A stretch of 64,000 nucleotides of DNA from an uncultured Granulosicoccus sp. (lineage in GTDB: Bacteria; Pseudomonadota; Gammaproteobacteria; Granulosicoccales; Granulosicoccaceae). This document shows positions 31,459-40,060 of the stretch, one piece after another; positions within the stretch are counted from its first letter, which is position 1, and each line of letters begins with the position of its first letter. Under the pieces are notes generated by a model. The model saw only the letters and a list, made by a program, of their open reading frames with translations. It was not told where the DNA came from and did no database searches. Made by a program: the position numbers and the translations under genes. The DNA is taken from positions 206,841 to 270,840 of the forward strand of contig CANLXI010000002.1 in NCBI GenBank assembly GCA_947495035.1. The letters are read 5' to 3'.

Positions 31459-32250
31459 TTGTTCACGCTGACCAATACCACGCATGAGCATCTGGCGGTA
31501 GCCATCGAGGCTCTCGGTACACCGTCATTTTCCGAGTTGCTGTACGCCTGGCTGTGTCGTTGTCTGGAGATCGACAACGGGACGATTCTGGCCTACTACC
31601 AGACGGGTAAACCGGATGTGTTCTTCAGTCATTCCCGAGTCAGGGAGGTGCATGAGCACATGGAAGGCGACTATCTCTCGGGAATCTATCTGCTGGACCC
31701 CTTTCACGACCTGCATGTCAACAAGTCGGCCCCGGGCCTTTATCGCTTGCGTGATTGTGCGCCTGACAGCTTTCGTCGCAACGAATATCATGCAAAGTAC
31801 TATTCTGGCACCACCATGACCGATGAGGCCTGCTTTCATGTCGCGCTGCCCACGGGGGTTTCGGTGCAAGTGTGCCTGGGCAGGGACAAGAGCTCCGGCA
31901 GCAGTTTTTCCGCGCGTGACCTGAATACGGCCCGGAATCTGAGCAGTATCGTATGCAGTCTCATGACCGTGCAGTGGAAACACCTGACGTCAAGTGGAGA
32001 CTATACCGATGAGACGCTGTTGCATCACCTGCAGGCTCAACTGAAGGAACATCGGGGAATCAGTCTGAGCAAGCGTCAGTGCGAGGTGGCGCTGTTGATT
32101 CTGAGGGGACACAGTACGATTTCCATCGGGTTATGTCTGGAGATCAGTCCGCAGACGGTCAAGGTGTTCCGCAAGCAGCTGTATCGAAAGTGCAGTATTT
32201 CCTCACAGGCGGAGTTGTTTTCACTGATGACAAGCTATCTGAGAGTGTGA
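31459..32250 (+). CDS. LuxR family transcriptional regulator
   Basis: 263 residues. The C-terminal ~60 residues form a GerE/LuxR helix-turn-helix (SKRQCEVALLILRGHSTIS, then SPQTVKVFRKQLYRKC). The N-terminal ~190 residues are an uncharacterised sensor region without acyl-homoserine-lactone signature or receiver domain. TTG 31459 is the only early start in frame; the G-rich tract just before it doubles as a ribosome site and operator half-site, suggesting autoregulation. Probably controls the divergent polyamine operon. Confidence 0.88.
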   Translation: MFTLTNTTHEHLAVAIEALGTPSFSELLYAWLCRCLEIDNGTILAYYQTGKPDVFFSHSRVREVHEHMEGDYLSGIYLLDPFHDLHVNKSAPGLYRLRDCAPDSFRRNEYHAKYYSGTTMTDEACFHVALPTGVSVQVCLGRDKSSGSSFSARDLNTARNLSSIVCSLMTVQWKHLTSSGDYTDETLLHHLQAQLKEHRGISLSKRQCEVALLILRGHSTISIGLCLEISPQTVKVFRKQLYRKCSISSQAELFSLMTSYLRV

Positions 32251-32428
32251 AATCACTCTTTACCCGAGTCTGTGAGCGGTGCACCACTGCGTCAGTCTGG
32301 CAAGGGCCGTCATTGCCATCCGGACGGCGTCGGAGAGTGCCGGGAAACCGGCAGTGAGCTTGCCGATCTGGTGGAAGTCGATCCCCGGTGGTAGAGTTGT
32401 CAGTGGATGTACACGAATGGAGGGGACC

Positions 32429-32755
32429 ATGAAGCCGGTTGTCCTTTTGGTGGGGCGTCTTCCCAGTGTGGTTGACGACGTGACCACCCAGTTGCAGGAT
32501 CTGCCTATCGAATGGTTGGGTGCTCATGACCGTCAGGAAGTGGAGCGTCAACTGAAATCCGAACCGAATATCCGCTGCGTCATTGTCGGGGCGGGTCTGC
32601 CTGACAACATCAGAGGCGATCTGGTGGGGGTTGTGGCGACGCTTCGGCCGGATGTCTGCATACACATGAAAGATCGTCAGTCCGGCCCTGAAGGCATGGC
32701 GAACTTCGTTCGCCGTGTCGTGGCAATGGAAGTGCTCGAGGATGCAGCTGTCTGA
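32429..32755 (+). CDS. Small orphan protein, possibly degenerate receiver-like
   Basis: 108 residues, ATG 32429 preceded by GGAGGGG, an unusually strong ribosome site that supports the gene. Sequence PVVLLVGRLPSVVDDVTTQL and IRCVIVGAGLPDNIRGDLV has the alternating hydrophobic strand/helix rhythm of a CheY-like fold, but the phospho-acceptor Asp region is not canonical. No DNA-binding domain. It follows the LuxR gene by 178 bases and could act with it. Function not recognised. Confidence 0.6.
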   Translation: MKPVVLLVGRLPSVVDDVTTQLQDLPIEWLGAHDRQEVERQLKSEPNIRCVIVGAGLPDNIRGDLVGVVATLRPDVCIHMKDRQSGPEGMANFVRRVVAMEVLEDAAV

Positions 32756-32888
32756 CACATCGATCATGCAAGGTCGGCAATACGCCGGGTCTTGAGGTAC
32801 TGATCGAGAAGGCACTATCGATACGGTGCAGCGGCACCGAAGAGCGGTCGTGTGTGTTTGTCACCGGGGCCGTTGTCCGCTGCGCTGA

Positions 32889-32911
32889 CTCCTGACGACC
32901 CGGGTCAGGAG
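32889..32911 (-). terminator. Stem-loop at the end of the MsbA-type exporter gene
   Basis: CTCCTGAC / GTCAGGAG, 8 pairs with a 7-base loop, overlapping the stop codon of the exporter gene. No T-run; intrinsic termination is uncertain. Confidence 0.35.
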
Positions 32912-34632
32912 TAGACACGATCCAGACCACTGGCCGCCTGCAGCCGGCTGTAACGCCCGCCAGTCTGCATCAACTCGGCGTGATGGCCTGTTTCGGTGAT
33001 GCGTCCTTCTTCCATGACGACGATGCGATCTGCGTGCCGGATGGTGCCCAGGCGATGCGCGATGATCAGCGTGGTCCGACCCGCGGACAGCTTGCCGAGT
33101 GCGCTCTGGATTTCCCGTTCGGTTTCGGTGTCAAGAGCGGAAGTGGCCTCGTCGAGAATCAGAATGGAGGGGTTGCGCAGGAAGGCCCGTGCAATGGCGA
33201 CTCGTTGTTTCTGTCCGCCGGACAGGCGTAGACCGCGTTCGCCGACAACCGTATCGAGACCATCAGGCATGTTGGCAATCGTGGCGTCGAGCATGGCGTG
33301 ATGGGCTGCCTCGAGAATCTCCTCCTCACTGGCATCGAGCCTGGCGTAGGCGATGTTCTCGCGCAGGGTGCCGCCAAACAGCAGTACGTCCTGGGAGACG
33401 ATGCCGACCTGTTCGCGCAGACTTTCCAGCGTCATGTTTCGCAGCGGGATACCGTCGATGGATATCTCGCCACTGTCCACTTCGTAGAAACGAGGTATCA
33501 GGGTCAGCAGGGTCGTCTTGCCGGCACCCGAAGGGCCCACGAAGGCAACGGTCTCGCCGGCTCTGATGTCGAGATGGATGTCGCGTAATACATCCCCGTC
33601 CTCGCCATAGGCAAAGGTCACGTGATCGAAGCGGATGTTGCCGTCCAGCGTGGAGACCGGTTTTGCCTGCGGCAGATCGGCGATGTCGGCCCGAGTGTCA
33701 AGCAGTTCGAGGTAGCGCCGGAAACCGGCGATGCCACGAGGGTAGGACTCGATGACCGATGCGATCTTGTCCAGTGGCCTGAAGAAAACCCCGACCAGCA
33801 ACAGAAAACCGACAAATCCACCGGTGGTGAGCGTGCCCTGCATGACCATGTAGGCACCCGCGACCATGATGACCACTTGCACCGCGCGCATGCCAAGGTA
33901 CTGAATGGAAGTGGCGGCCGCCATGACACGATAGGCTTCGAGCTTGGTCTTGCGATAGCCATGGTTGTCCCTGGCAAAGAGCTCGTTTTCATGTTGCTCA
34001 TTGGCAAAGGACTGCACCACGCGAATGCCGCTGATGTTCTCTTCCAGTCTGACGTTGAAGTTGCCAACCCGCGCGTAGATGGCGCGCCATGTTCGTGTCA
34101 TCTTGCCACCTGCGATGGTGGTCAGCACCACCGACAGTGGCACGATCAGGCCGCTGAGCAATGCCAGTTCCACATTGATCCACAGCATCAGGGCAAAGGC
34201 GCCGAGGAATGTCATGACTGCGATGAACAGATCCTCCGGACCGTGATGCGCGACTTCGCCGATTTCCTCAAGGTCGCGTGTGACCAGTGACACCAGTCTT
34301 CCGGTGCGCTGCTTGTCGAAGTAACTCCATGAGAGCTTCTGCAGATGGGCAAAGGCTCGACGGCGCATTTCGGTTTCGATGTTGATGCCGAGCATATGGC
34401 CCCAGTAGGTCACGATGGAAATCAGCCCAGCGGTCAGAGAGTAGATCAGCATCAGACCGATGGCGGCAAGCAGGGTCAGTGTCAGATCGCCTTGCGGCAA
34501 CAGGTGGTCGATGAAGCCGGTTACCGCCAGCGGGAAGGCCAGTTCGAGCATTCCGGCAACCACCGCAGATCCGAAGTCAAGCCAGAACAGGCCAAGCCAG
34601 GGGCGGTAGTAGGAGAAGAATTCTTTCAGCAT
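32905..34632 (-). CDS. ABC exporter, fused permease and ATPase (MsbA/BmrA type)
   Basis: 575 residues: six-helix exporter membrane domain (about 1-310) with FDKQRTGRLVSLVTRDLEE and IRVVQSFANEQHE, then the ATPase with Walker A VGPSGAGKTTL, signature LSGGQKQR, Walker B LILDEATSALD and switch IIAHRLGTI. Half-transporter expected to work as a dimer on lipids, drugs or other amphiphiles. Single gene; no adaptor or outer-membrane gene nearby. Confidence 0.93.
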   Translation of the reverse strand: MLKEFFSYYRPWLGLFWLDFGSAVVAGMLELAFPLAVTGFIDHLLPQGDLTLTLLAAIGLMLIYSLTAGLISIVTYWGHMLGINIETEMRRRAFAHLQKLSWSYFDKQRTGRLVSLVTRDLEEIGEVAHHGPEDLFIAVMTFLGAFALMLWINVELALLSGLIVPLSVVLTTIAGGKMTRTWRAIYARVGNFNVRLEENISGIRVVQSFANEQHENELFARDNHGYRKTKLEAYRVMAAATSIQYLGMRAVQVVIMVAGAYMVMQGTLTTGGFVGFLLLVGVFFRPLDKIASVIESYPRGIAGFRRYLELLDTRADIADLPQAKPVSTLDGNIRFDHVTFAYGEDGDVLRDIHLDIRAGETVAFVGPSGAGKTTLLTLIPRFYEVDSGEISIDGIPLRNMTLESLREQVGIVSQDVLLFGGTLRENIAYARLDASEEEILEAAHHAMLDATIANMPDGLDTVVGERGLRLSGGQKQRVAIARAFLRNPSILILDEATSALDTETEREIQSALGKLSAGRTTLIIAHRLGTIRHADRIVVMEEGRITETGHHAELMQTGGRYSRLQAASGLDRVYS

Positions 34633-34925
34633 GGTCTCAATGCTATCAACATGACGTGCAGAGCACGGTTTTTCATTGCATACCGATGCAGTGGCAGCTA
34701 CACGTGATCTGGATACCTTTGCTGAGTGACCAGGCTGTACCCTTCAGACGGCTGGATGCTGGCTTCGGCCAAGTGACGAGCGTGCAACCGAAAACTGATA
34801 AACAGACACATTCGCCTGCATGAATCTATCTGTTGATTCATGGTGCGATCCGCGTTATCGTCAGAAATGACAACTGTGACTGTCGTTCATCAGCGACGTT
34901 ACAATGCGATTCTCGGGGAGTCACG
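34633..34925. other. Intergenic region before the sox operon
   Basis: 293 bases between the exporter start and soxX, divergent. Contains a perfect 8-bp inverted repeat CATGAATC / GATTCATG (34819-34842, 8-base spacer) that could be an operator or leader hairpin for soxX. No sox regulator gene (soxR or similar) lies nearby. Confidence 0.45.
34819..34842. promoter_or_regulatory. Inverted repeat upstream of soxX
   Basis: CATGAATC, 8-base spacer, GATTCATG; arms are exact complements. Centre is about 95 bases before the soxX start, a plausible repressor or activator site for the sox operon. Unverified. Confidence 0.4.
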
Positions 34926-35384
34926 ATGACACTGTACAAGCGGCTTCTATCAGGCTGTGCCATTGTGGCCTGCATGACGGTGGCTCGTGCTGAGGTCGTC
35001 GCCCCCGGTGAAGTCTCCATCGAGAATCTGCGAATCGACAGGCCCCTGACAACACAGGCTGGTGATCCGGTTGAAGGACGCAAGGTGTTTGCCGATCGCA
35101 CACTGGGCAATTGCCTGGCCTGTCACGTCAACAGCGACCTCTCCGAAGAGTTGTTTCATGGTGAAATCGGACCGGCACTCGATGGTGTCGCGGCTCGCTG
35201 GCAGCCGGAGCAATTGCGGACCATCGTGGTAAACGCCAAGGCGGTCTTCACCGATGAGAGCATCATGCCGGGCTTCTATTCCCTGGAGGTGGGCGAGAAC
35301 GTTCGCGAGGATCTGATCGGAGTCACCATTCTTACAGCGCAGCAGGTCGAGGATGTCGTTGCCTACCTCGGCACCCTGCAGTAA
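34926..35384 (+). CDS. soxX: Sulfur-oxidation cytochrome c SoxX
   Basis: Periplasmic monohaem c-type cytochrome, partner of SoxA, which joins thiosulfate to the SoxY carrier. 152 residues; signal peptide LLSGCAIVACMTVARA. Haem motif CLACH at about 63-67, distal Met likely M114 in ESIMPGFYS. GGGGAG precedes ATG 34926. First gene of soxXYZAB, all co-directional. Confidence 0.95.
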   Translation: MTLYKRLLSGCAIVACMTVARAEVVAPGEVSIENLRIDRPLTTQAGDPVEGRKVFADRTLGNCLACHVNSDLSEELFHGEIGPALDGVAARWQPEQLRTIVVNAKAVFTDESIMPGFYSLEVGENVREDLIGVTILTAQQVEDVVAYLGTLQ

Positions 35385-35408
35385 CTCCACGAAGCGGTAG
35401 ACAGGAAC

Positions 35409-35870
35409 ATGGATACAAGCAAACGGCAATTTCTGGACAGAACGCTGAACGTGACTGCCGGCATGGCCGTGGCGGGCTTGCTGGGAAGTTCTCGGGTTCT
35501 GGCCTCGGTCGAGGATGTACAGCAGGCCATGAATGAGTTCACCGGTGGCAAGACTGCGGTGCCAGGTGTCGTGAAACTGACCACACCCGAGATCGCCGAG
35601 AACGGCAATAGTGTCCCGGTCAGTGTGAGTGTCGATCGTCCGATGAGTGAAGACGATCATGTCGAGTCGGTGATCATTCTCGCCGATGACAATCCCAACG
35701 CAGCCGTTGCCCGGTTTCATTTCAGTCCGGCCAGTGGTGAAGCGCTGGCTTCCACGCGGATACGATTGGCCAGAACCCAGAACGTGCTGGCGATAGCGAA
35801 AACGAGCAAAGGTGAAGTGTTCACCGCCACCAACCATGTCAAGGTCACGATTGGTGGTTGCGGCGGCTGA
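35409..35870 (+). CDS. soxY: Sulfur carrier protein SoxY
   Basis: Periplasmic carrier that holds sulfur intermediates on its C-terminal cysteine. 153 residues; ends in the mandatory swinging arm GGCGG. The N-terminus (TSKRQFLDRTLNVTAGMAVAG) looks like a Tat signal with Lys-Arg instead of Arg-Arg, worth noting. Forms a complex with SoxZ, encoded 24 bases downstream. Confidence 0.96.
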   Translation: MDTSKRQFLDRTLNVTAGMAVAGLLGSSRVLASVEDVQQAMNEFTGGKTAVPGVVKLTTPEIAENGNSVPVSVSVDRPMSEDDHVESVIILADDNPNAAVARFHFSPASGEALASTRIRLARTQNVLAIAKTSKGEVFTATNHVKVTIGGCGG

Positions 35871-35894
35871 GCAAGACTCGACAGGACAGCAATC

Positions 35895-36218
35895 ATGGCA
35901 GCAAAAGCACGAGTGAAAGTACCCGGCAGTGCCGCAGCAGGGGAGATCATTACCCTGAAGACCCTCATCAGCCACACGATGGAGTCCGGGCAACGCAAGG
36001 ATGACGATGGCAACCCCATACCCCGTCACATCATCAATCGCTTCACCTGCACCTTCAATGGCAAACCGGTGTTCTCCTGCGACATGGAGCCGGCTGTGTC
36101 GGCCAATCCCTACTTCGAGTTCAAGGCGAAGATCACGGAAGCGGGCACCTTCACCTTTACCTGGGTGGATGACGATGGGGAAGTCACGCAACTGACCCAG
36201 GATATCGCACTGAAATAG
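35895..36218 (+). CDS. soxZ: Sulfur-carrier partner protein SoxZ
   Basis: 107 residues, immunoglobulin-like beta fold that binds SoxY. Conserved ARVKVPGSAAAGEIITLKTLI, PRHIINRFTCTFNG and NPYFEFKAKITEAGTFTFTW. No signal peptide, as usual; it is exported with SoxY. Confidence 0.95.
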   Translation: MAAKARVKVPGSAAAGEIITLKTLISHTMESGQRKDDDGNPIPRHIINRFTCTFNGKPVFSCDMEPAVSANPYFEFKAKITEAGTFTFTWVDDDGEVTQLTQDIALK

Positions 36219-36242
36219 GATGTCTTCACCCTGTCCTCGGAG

Positions 36243-37109
36243 ATGCATGTGAGCCGACGGTTTCTGATCCTCCTGCTGTGTGCCGGCAGCCTGAACGGCA
36301 TGGTCTCCCGCCTTTCGCTGGCTGATCCCAGTGAGGGCCCCTTGCTGATCGATGGCGAGATCGAGATGATCACGCGCACGGAATCGGTCGATGGTCACCC
36401 CTTTCCGGAAGTCATCTCCGGCTGGCATTACCGAACCGAATCCACCCGGGCCCTGCAGGCTGATTCCTTTGAAAATCCCGGCATGCTGGCGGTGGAAGAA
36501 GGCGAGGATCTCTGGAATACCGTGGAAGGTACCGAAGGCAAGTCCTGTGCGTCCTGCCACGATGATGCCTCGGTATCGATGGTATCGGCTGCCAGTTCCT
36601 ATCCAGGGTGGGACAGGGAGAATGGCAAACCCATCAATATCGAGCAGCGTATCAACCGATGCCGGGTCGAGAACATGGGCGCCGAGGCTTATGCTTTCGA
36701 CGAGGACAGGCAGAAGTCGTTGACAGCCTTCATCAAGAATCAGGCGATGGGCGAACCAGTCAGGATCGATGTCGATGAAGGAGAAATGCAAGTCTGGTGG
36801 GAGCGTGGTCGCCAGGTGTATTACACGCGCAAGGGACAACTCGATCTTTCCTGCGCGTCATGCCATGAACGGAACAATGGCAAGCATATCCGTGCGGATC
36901 ATCTGAGCCAGGGCAACGTCAACGGGTTTCCCACCTACCGTCTGAAGCAGAGCGCACTGGTTTCGCTGCACAATCGTTTTCGTGGATGCATTCGTGACAC
37001 GCGTGCCGAGATCCCTGACGCCTTCTCGGATGAACTGATGGCGCTGGAGGTCTACACCACCTGGCGCAGTCAGGGGCTGTCGGTCGAAACCCCGGCAGTC
37101 AGGCAGTAG
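36243..37109 (+). CDS. soxA: Dihaem sulfur-oxidation cytochrome SoxA
   Basis: Periplasmic subunit of the SoxAX L-cysteine S-thiosulfotransferase. 288 residues. Two CASCH haem motifs at about 102-106 and 204-208, a Cys at 140 (INRCRVENMG) and the catalytic/axial Cys at 249 (RFRGCIRDTRAE). This is the dihaem (class with two c-haem motifs) form. A GGAG touches ATG 36243, so GTG 36249, six bases further from the ribosome site, may be the true start. Signal peptide FLILLLCAGSLNG. Confidence 0.95.
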   Translation: MHVSRRFLILLLCAGSLNGMVSRLSLADPSEGPLLIDGEIEMITRTESVDGHPFPEVISGWHYRTESTRALQADSFENPGMLAVEEGEDLWNTVEGTEGKSCASCHDDASVSMVSAASSYPGWDRENGKPINIEQRINRCRVENMGAEAYAFDEDRQKSLTAFIKNQAMGEPVRIDVDEGEMQVWWERGRQVYYTRKGQLDLSCASCHERNNGKHIRADHLSQGNVNGFPTYRLKQSALVSLHNRFRGCIRDTRAEIPDAFSDELMALEVYTTWRSQGLSVETPAVRQ

Positions 37110-37155
37110 ACGCGCTGACACTGCTTGTCAGGCACTCAGAGGCAGCAGGACGATC

Positions 37156-38847
37156 ATGATGACTCGCCGCGACTTTCTGCAATGGGCATCGGTGACGGCT
37201 GCGCTCACCGGATTCAGTGGCGGGCTCAGCCGTGTTGCCGCGCAGCAGAGCCTGACGCAGGATGATCTGCTGGCCTTTGACGCCAGAGGGCAGATCACTC
37301 TGTTGCACCTCACAGACCTTCATGCCCAACTCAAGCCCGTCTACTGCCGAGCACCGTCCGAGAATATCGGTGTCGGAGACCATGCAGGCATTCCACCACA
37401 TCTGGTCGGGGAGGACTTCCTGGCGCATTTCGGGCTGTCGCGAGGTAGCGCACTGGCGCATGCACATACCATGGTCGATTACGTGGACATGGCACGCGCC
37501 TATGGCCGCCTGGGTGGGCTGGACAGGATCGCCACCCTGGTCAGATACATTCGAGCCGAACGGGGTGATGACAGGGTGTTGCTGCTCGATGGAGGAGACA
37601 CCTGGCAGGGCTCCTATACCGCTTTGCATACCGCTGCTCAGGATATGGTGGATTGCATGGCACTGTTGAAGCCGGATGCCATGGTCGGTCATTGGGAATT
37701 CACACTCGGTGAGGAGCGTGTGCTGGAAATCATCGATTCCATGAATTATCCCTTTCTGGCCAGCAATATCGTTGACAGGGATTGGGAGGAACCTGTCTTC
37801 GAGTCCACTGTCCTGCGCGAGGCTGGAGGGGTCAGGGTCGCAGTTATCGGTCAGGCCATGCCTTACACACCCATTGCCAATCCACGCTGGATGGTTCCTG
37901 ACTGGTCATTCGGTCTGCGTCTCGACGCATTGCAGCAGAATGTCGATGCGGCCAGAGCATCAGGCGCCGAGGTGGTTGTGCTGTTGTCGCACAATGGCTT
38001 CGATGTCGATCGGAAGCTGGCCGCGGACATCAGGGGAGTCGATGTCATTCTGACTGGACACACCCACGATGCGATTCCCCGCGCCATCAAGGTCGGAAAG
38101 ACGTTGCTCCTCGCCAGTGGCTCACATGGCCGATTTCTCGGTCGGGTGGATCTGCACGTGAAGCATGGCAGGATCGTGGACTACAATTCCGCCCTGATTC
38201 CGGTGTTCGCGGATGTCATCACACCGGATGCGCAGATGAAGGCGCAGATCGATCGTGTTCGTGCACCCTTCGAGAAAGAGACCAGCCGGGTCATCGGCAA
38301 AACGGAATCGCTGTTGTATCGTCGCGGCAATTTCAACGGAACCTGGGATGATCTGATCTGTGAAGGCATGATGGAGAAACGCGATGCGCAGCTTGCGCTG
38401 AGTCCGGGGTTTCGCTGGGGAACCACGGTTCTGCCGGGTGATGACATCACCATCGATGAGCTTTACAACCAGACTGCCATCAGCTATCCCTCGGTATACC
38501 GTCTGGAACTCACGGGTGCTCAATTGCATGAGATCCTCGAGGATGTCTGTGACAACCTGTTCAACAAGGATCCGTATTATCAGCAGGGTGGCGACATGGT
38601 GAGGGTGGGTGGCATGGGATACACCTGCGATCCTCATGCTTCCATGGGGTCGAGAATCAGTGACATGACGCTGCTGGAGACCGGTGAACTGATCGATGCC
38701 TCACGGTCCTACGTGGTTGCCGGGTGGGGTTCGGTCAATGAGGGCGTGGAAGGTCCCGCCATCTACGAGCTGATGGAACAGTACATCGAGGACAGGGAGC
38801 TCATCAGTATCCGGAAGAACGATGCCATCAGGGTCAAGGGTTCCTGA
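37156..38847 (+). CDS. soxB: Thiosulfohydrolase SoxB
   Basis: Dimanganese hydrolase that removes sulfate from SoxY-bound thiosulfonate. 563 residues with a Tat signal (TRRDFLQWASVTAALTGF). Metallophosphatase motifs: LLHLTDLHAQ, LLLDGGDTWQGS, VGHWEFT, LLSHNGFDVD and LTGHTHD; the C-terminal 5'-nucleotidase domain follows. Last gene of the operon; soxCD, soxV and soxW are not in the window, so the six-electron sulfane dehydrogenase step is not encoded here. Confidence 0.96.
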   Translation: MMTRRDFLQWASVTAALTGFSGGLSRVAAQQSLTQDDLLAFDARGQITLLHLTDLHAQLKPVYCRAPSENIGVGDHAGIPPHLVGEDFLAHFGLSRGSALAHAHTMVDYVDMARAYGRLGGLDRIATLVRYIRAERGDDRVLLLDGGDTWQGSYTALHTAAQDMVDCMALLKPDAMVGHWEFTLGEERVLEIIDSMNYPFLASNIVDRDWEEPVFESTVLREAGGVRVAVIGQAMPYTPIANPRWMVPDWSFGLRLDALQQNVDAARASGAEVVVLLSHNGFDVDRKLAADIRGVDVILTGHTHDAIPRAIKVGKTLLLASGSHGRFLGRVDLHVKHGRIVDYNSALIPVFADVITPDAQMKAQIDRVRAPFEKETSRVIGKTESLLYRRGNFNGTWDDLICEGMMEKRDAQLALSPGFRWGTTVLPGDDITIDELYNQTAISYPSVYRLELTGAQLHEILEDVCDNLFNKDPYYQQGGDMVRVGGMGYTCDPHASMGSRISDMTLLETGELIDASRSYVVAGWGSVNEGVEGPAIYELMEQYIEDRELISIRKNDAIRVKGS

Positions 38848-38848
38848 A

Positions 38849-38952
38849 TGCCTGTTTGCCTGTTTGCCTGGTTGCCTGTTTGCCTGGTTGCCTGGTTGCC
38901 TGGTTGCCTGAATGCCTGAATGCCTGAATGCCTGTATGCCTGTATGCCTGGC
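38849..38952. repeat. Tandem array of 13 octamers after soxB
   Basis: Exactly 13 units of 8 bases, each beginning TGCCTG and ending TT, GT, AA, TA or GC. Order of endings: TT, TT, GT, TT, GT, GT, GT, AA, AA, AA, TA, TA, GC. The array starts one base past the soxB stop and may also change the 3' end of its message. Complement has core CAGG in the same phase as the array at 54225. Gene-free. Confidence 0.9.
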
Positions 38953-39293
38953 AATCTGGCAACTGCCGTGGACGGGTCGCCGCTTGGTGTTCGAACAAGA
39001 GGCGTGACAGTTGCTGCGACACGGACGCCAGAGGCAGATTGAAGTTCTGTTCGATTTTCGAATTCAGACATTTCCCGCCCGAACAGAACGACATGACTAC
39101 TCTGACCCGTGTCGGAATCTGTTGGAAACAGTGCGTATTTCAGGGCTTCTACGCCAACTCTGACAGACATCGCCTGACGGTCGATATGCTATGCTGGATT
39201 CCTGTCCACGGGCCGCGTCTGTTCGAGTCTGGCCTGCTTCCATCTATCCGCGATGTCCTCCAGGTTCGAAGACATCATGATCAGGCTGCACCT
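38953..39293. other. Intergenic region between octamer array and XRE-cupin regulator
   Basis: 341 bases before the chosen regulator start. The longest forward frame continues upstream through this region into the repeat, but it has no ribosome site or homology; I see no gene and no clear promoter motif. Confidence 0.4.
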
Positions 39294-40004
39294 ATGGTCA
39301 ACAAGAAAACCGTGGCAGTGGCCACTCATCGCAAGCGGCAGAAGACGTCCGGGCAGACACTTGATCAGGATCCGCACGCCGTGCGTGCACCGGGGGAGCG
39401 GCAATTGGAAGTGGCCATAGGCCATGAAATCCGGGCTCTGCGCAAGCATGCGGGAATCACGGTGGCAGACCTGGCAGAAGAGAGTGGAATTTCCATCGGC
39501 ATGCTCTCGAAAATCGAAAACGGCCTGACTTCGCCTTCGCTGACCACCCTGAATGCGGTATCTCAGGCTCTGGGCATCCCCATGTCGCAACTGCTGCGAC
39601 GTTTCGAGGAAGATCGTCAGGCCGTACAAGTCAAGAGTGGAGAGGGGGTCACGGCGGAACGACGTGGCAGTCGCGCTGGGCATCAATACCAGTTGCTTGG
39701 TGTTCTGGGGCCCAACCAGAGCGGTGTGGTCATGGAGCCCTACATGATCACCTTGAATACCGAATCGGATGTCTTTCCCACGTTCCAGCATGAAGGACTG
39801 GAATACCTGTATTTTCTGGAAGGGCGGGTCGAATACCGCCACGGACAGAATACCTATCTCATGGAGCCGGGTGATTCACTGTTCTTCGATGCCGATGCAC
39901 CGCATGGGCCGCATGGTTTGCTGGAGTTGCCGGCTCGTTATCTGTCAATCATCACCTACCCGAAATCGAGTACGCAGCACGCTGCAAGCGGACTGGATGA
40001 ATGA
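39294..40004 (+). CDS. XRE-cupin transcriptional regulator
   Basis: 236 residues: helix-turn-helix at about 40-100 (IGHEIRALRKHAGITVADLA, SGISIGMLSKIENGLTSPSL) followed by a C-terminal cupin (LEYLYFLEGRVEYRHG, MEPGDSLFFDADAPHGP). Architecture like PuuR and related regulators of amine and amino-acid metabolism. ATG 39294 was chosen by family length; its ribosome site is weak. It converges on the glutamine-synthetase-like gene, suggesting it senses a metabolite of that pathway. Confidence 0.88.
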   Translation: MVNKKTVAVATHRKRQKTSGQTLDQDPHAVRAPGERQLEVAIGHEIRALRKHAGITVADLAEESGISIGMLSKIENGLTSPSLTTLNAVSQALGIPMSQLLRRFEEDRQAVQVKSGEGVTAERRGSRAGHQYQLLGVLGPNQSGVVMEPYMITLNTESDVFPTFQHEGLEYLYFLEGRVEYRHGQNTYLMEPGDSLFFDADAPHGPHGLLELPARYLSIITYPKSSTQHAASGLDE

Positions 40005-40060
40005 CAGATTCGCGAGAGTCCTGATGGGCTCAGCTACTGTCGTGATACGCGATGAACGCG

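Noticed and set aside
34950..36839. 629-residue reverse open frame across soxX-soxA
   Set aside because: Antisense to four clear sox genes, crosses their boundaries and has no motif or ribosome site.
38849..38952. CRISPR array after soxB
   Set aside because: Units are 8 bases and contiguous with no spacers; it is a simple tandem repeat.
38928..39293. N-terminal extension of the XRE-cupin regulator
   Set aside because: 122 extra residues with no domain and starting inside the octamer repeat; family proteins begin close to the chosen ATG.
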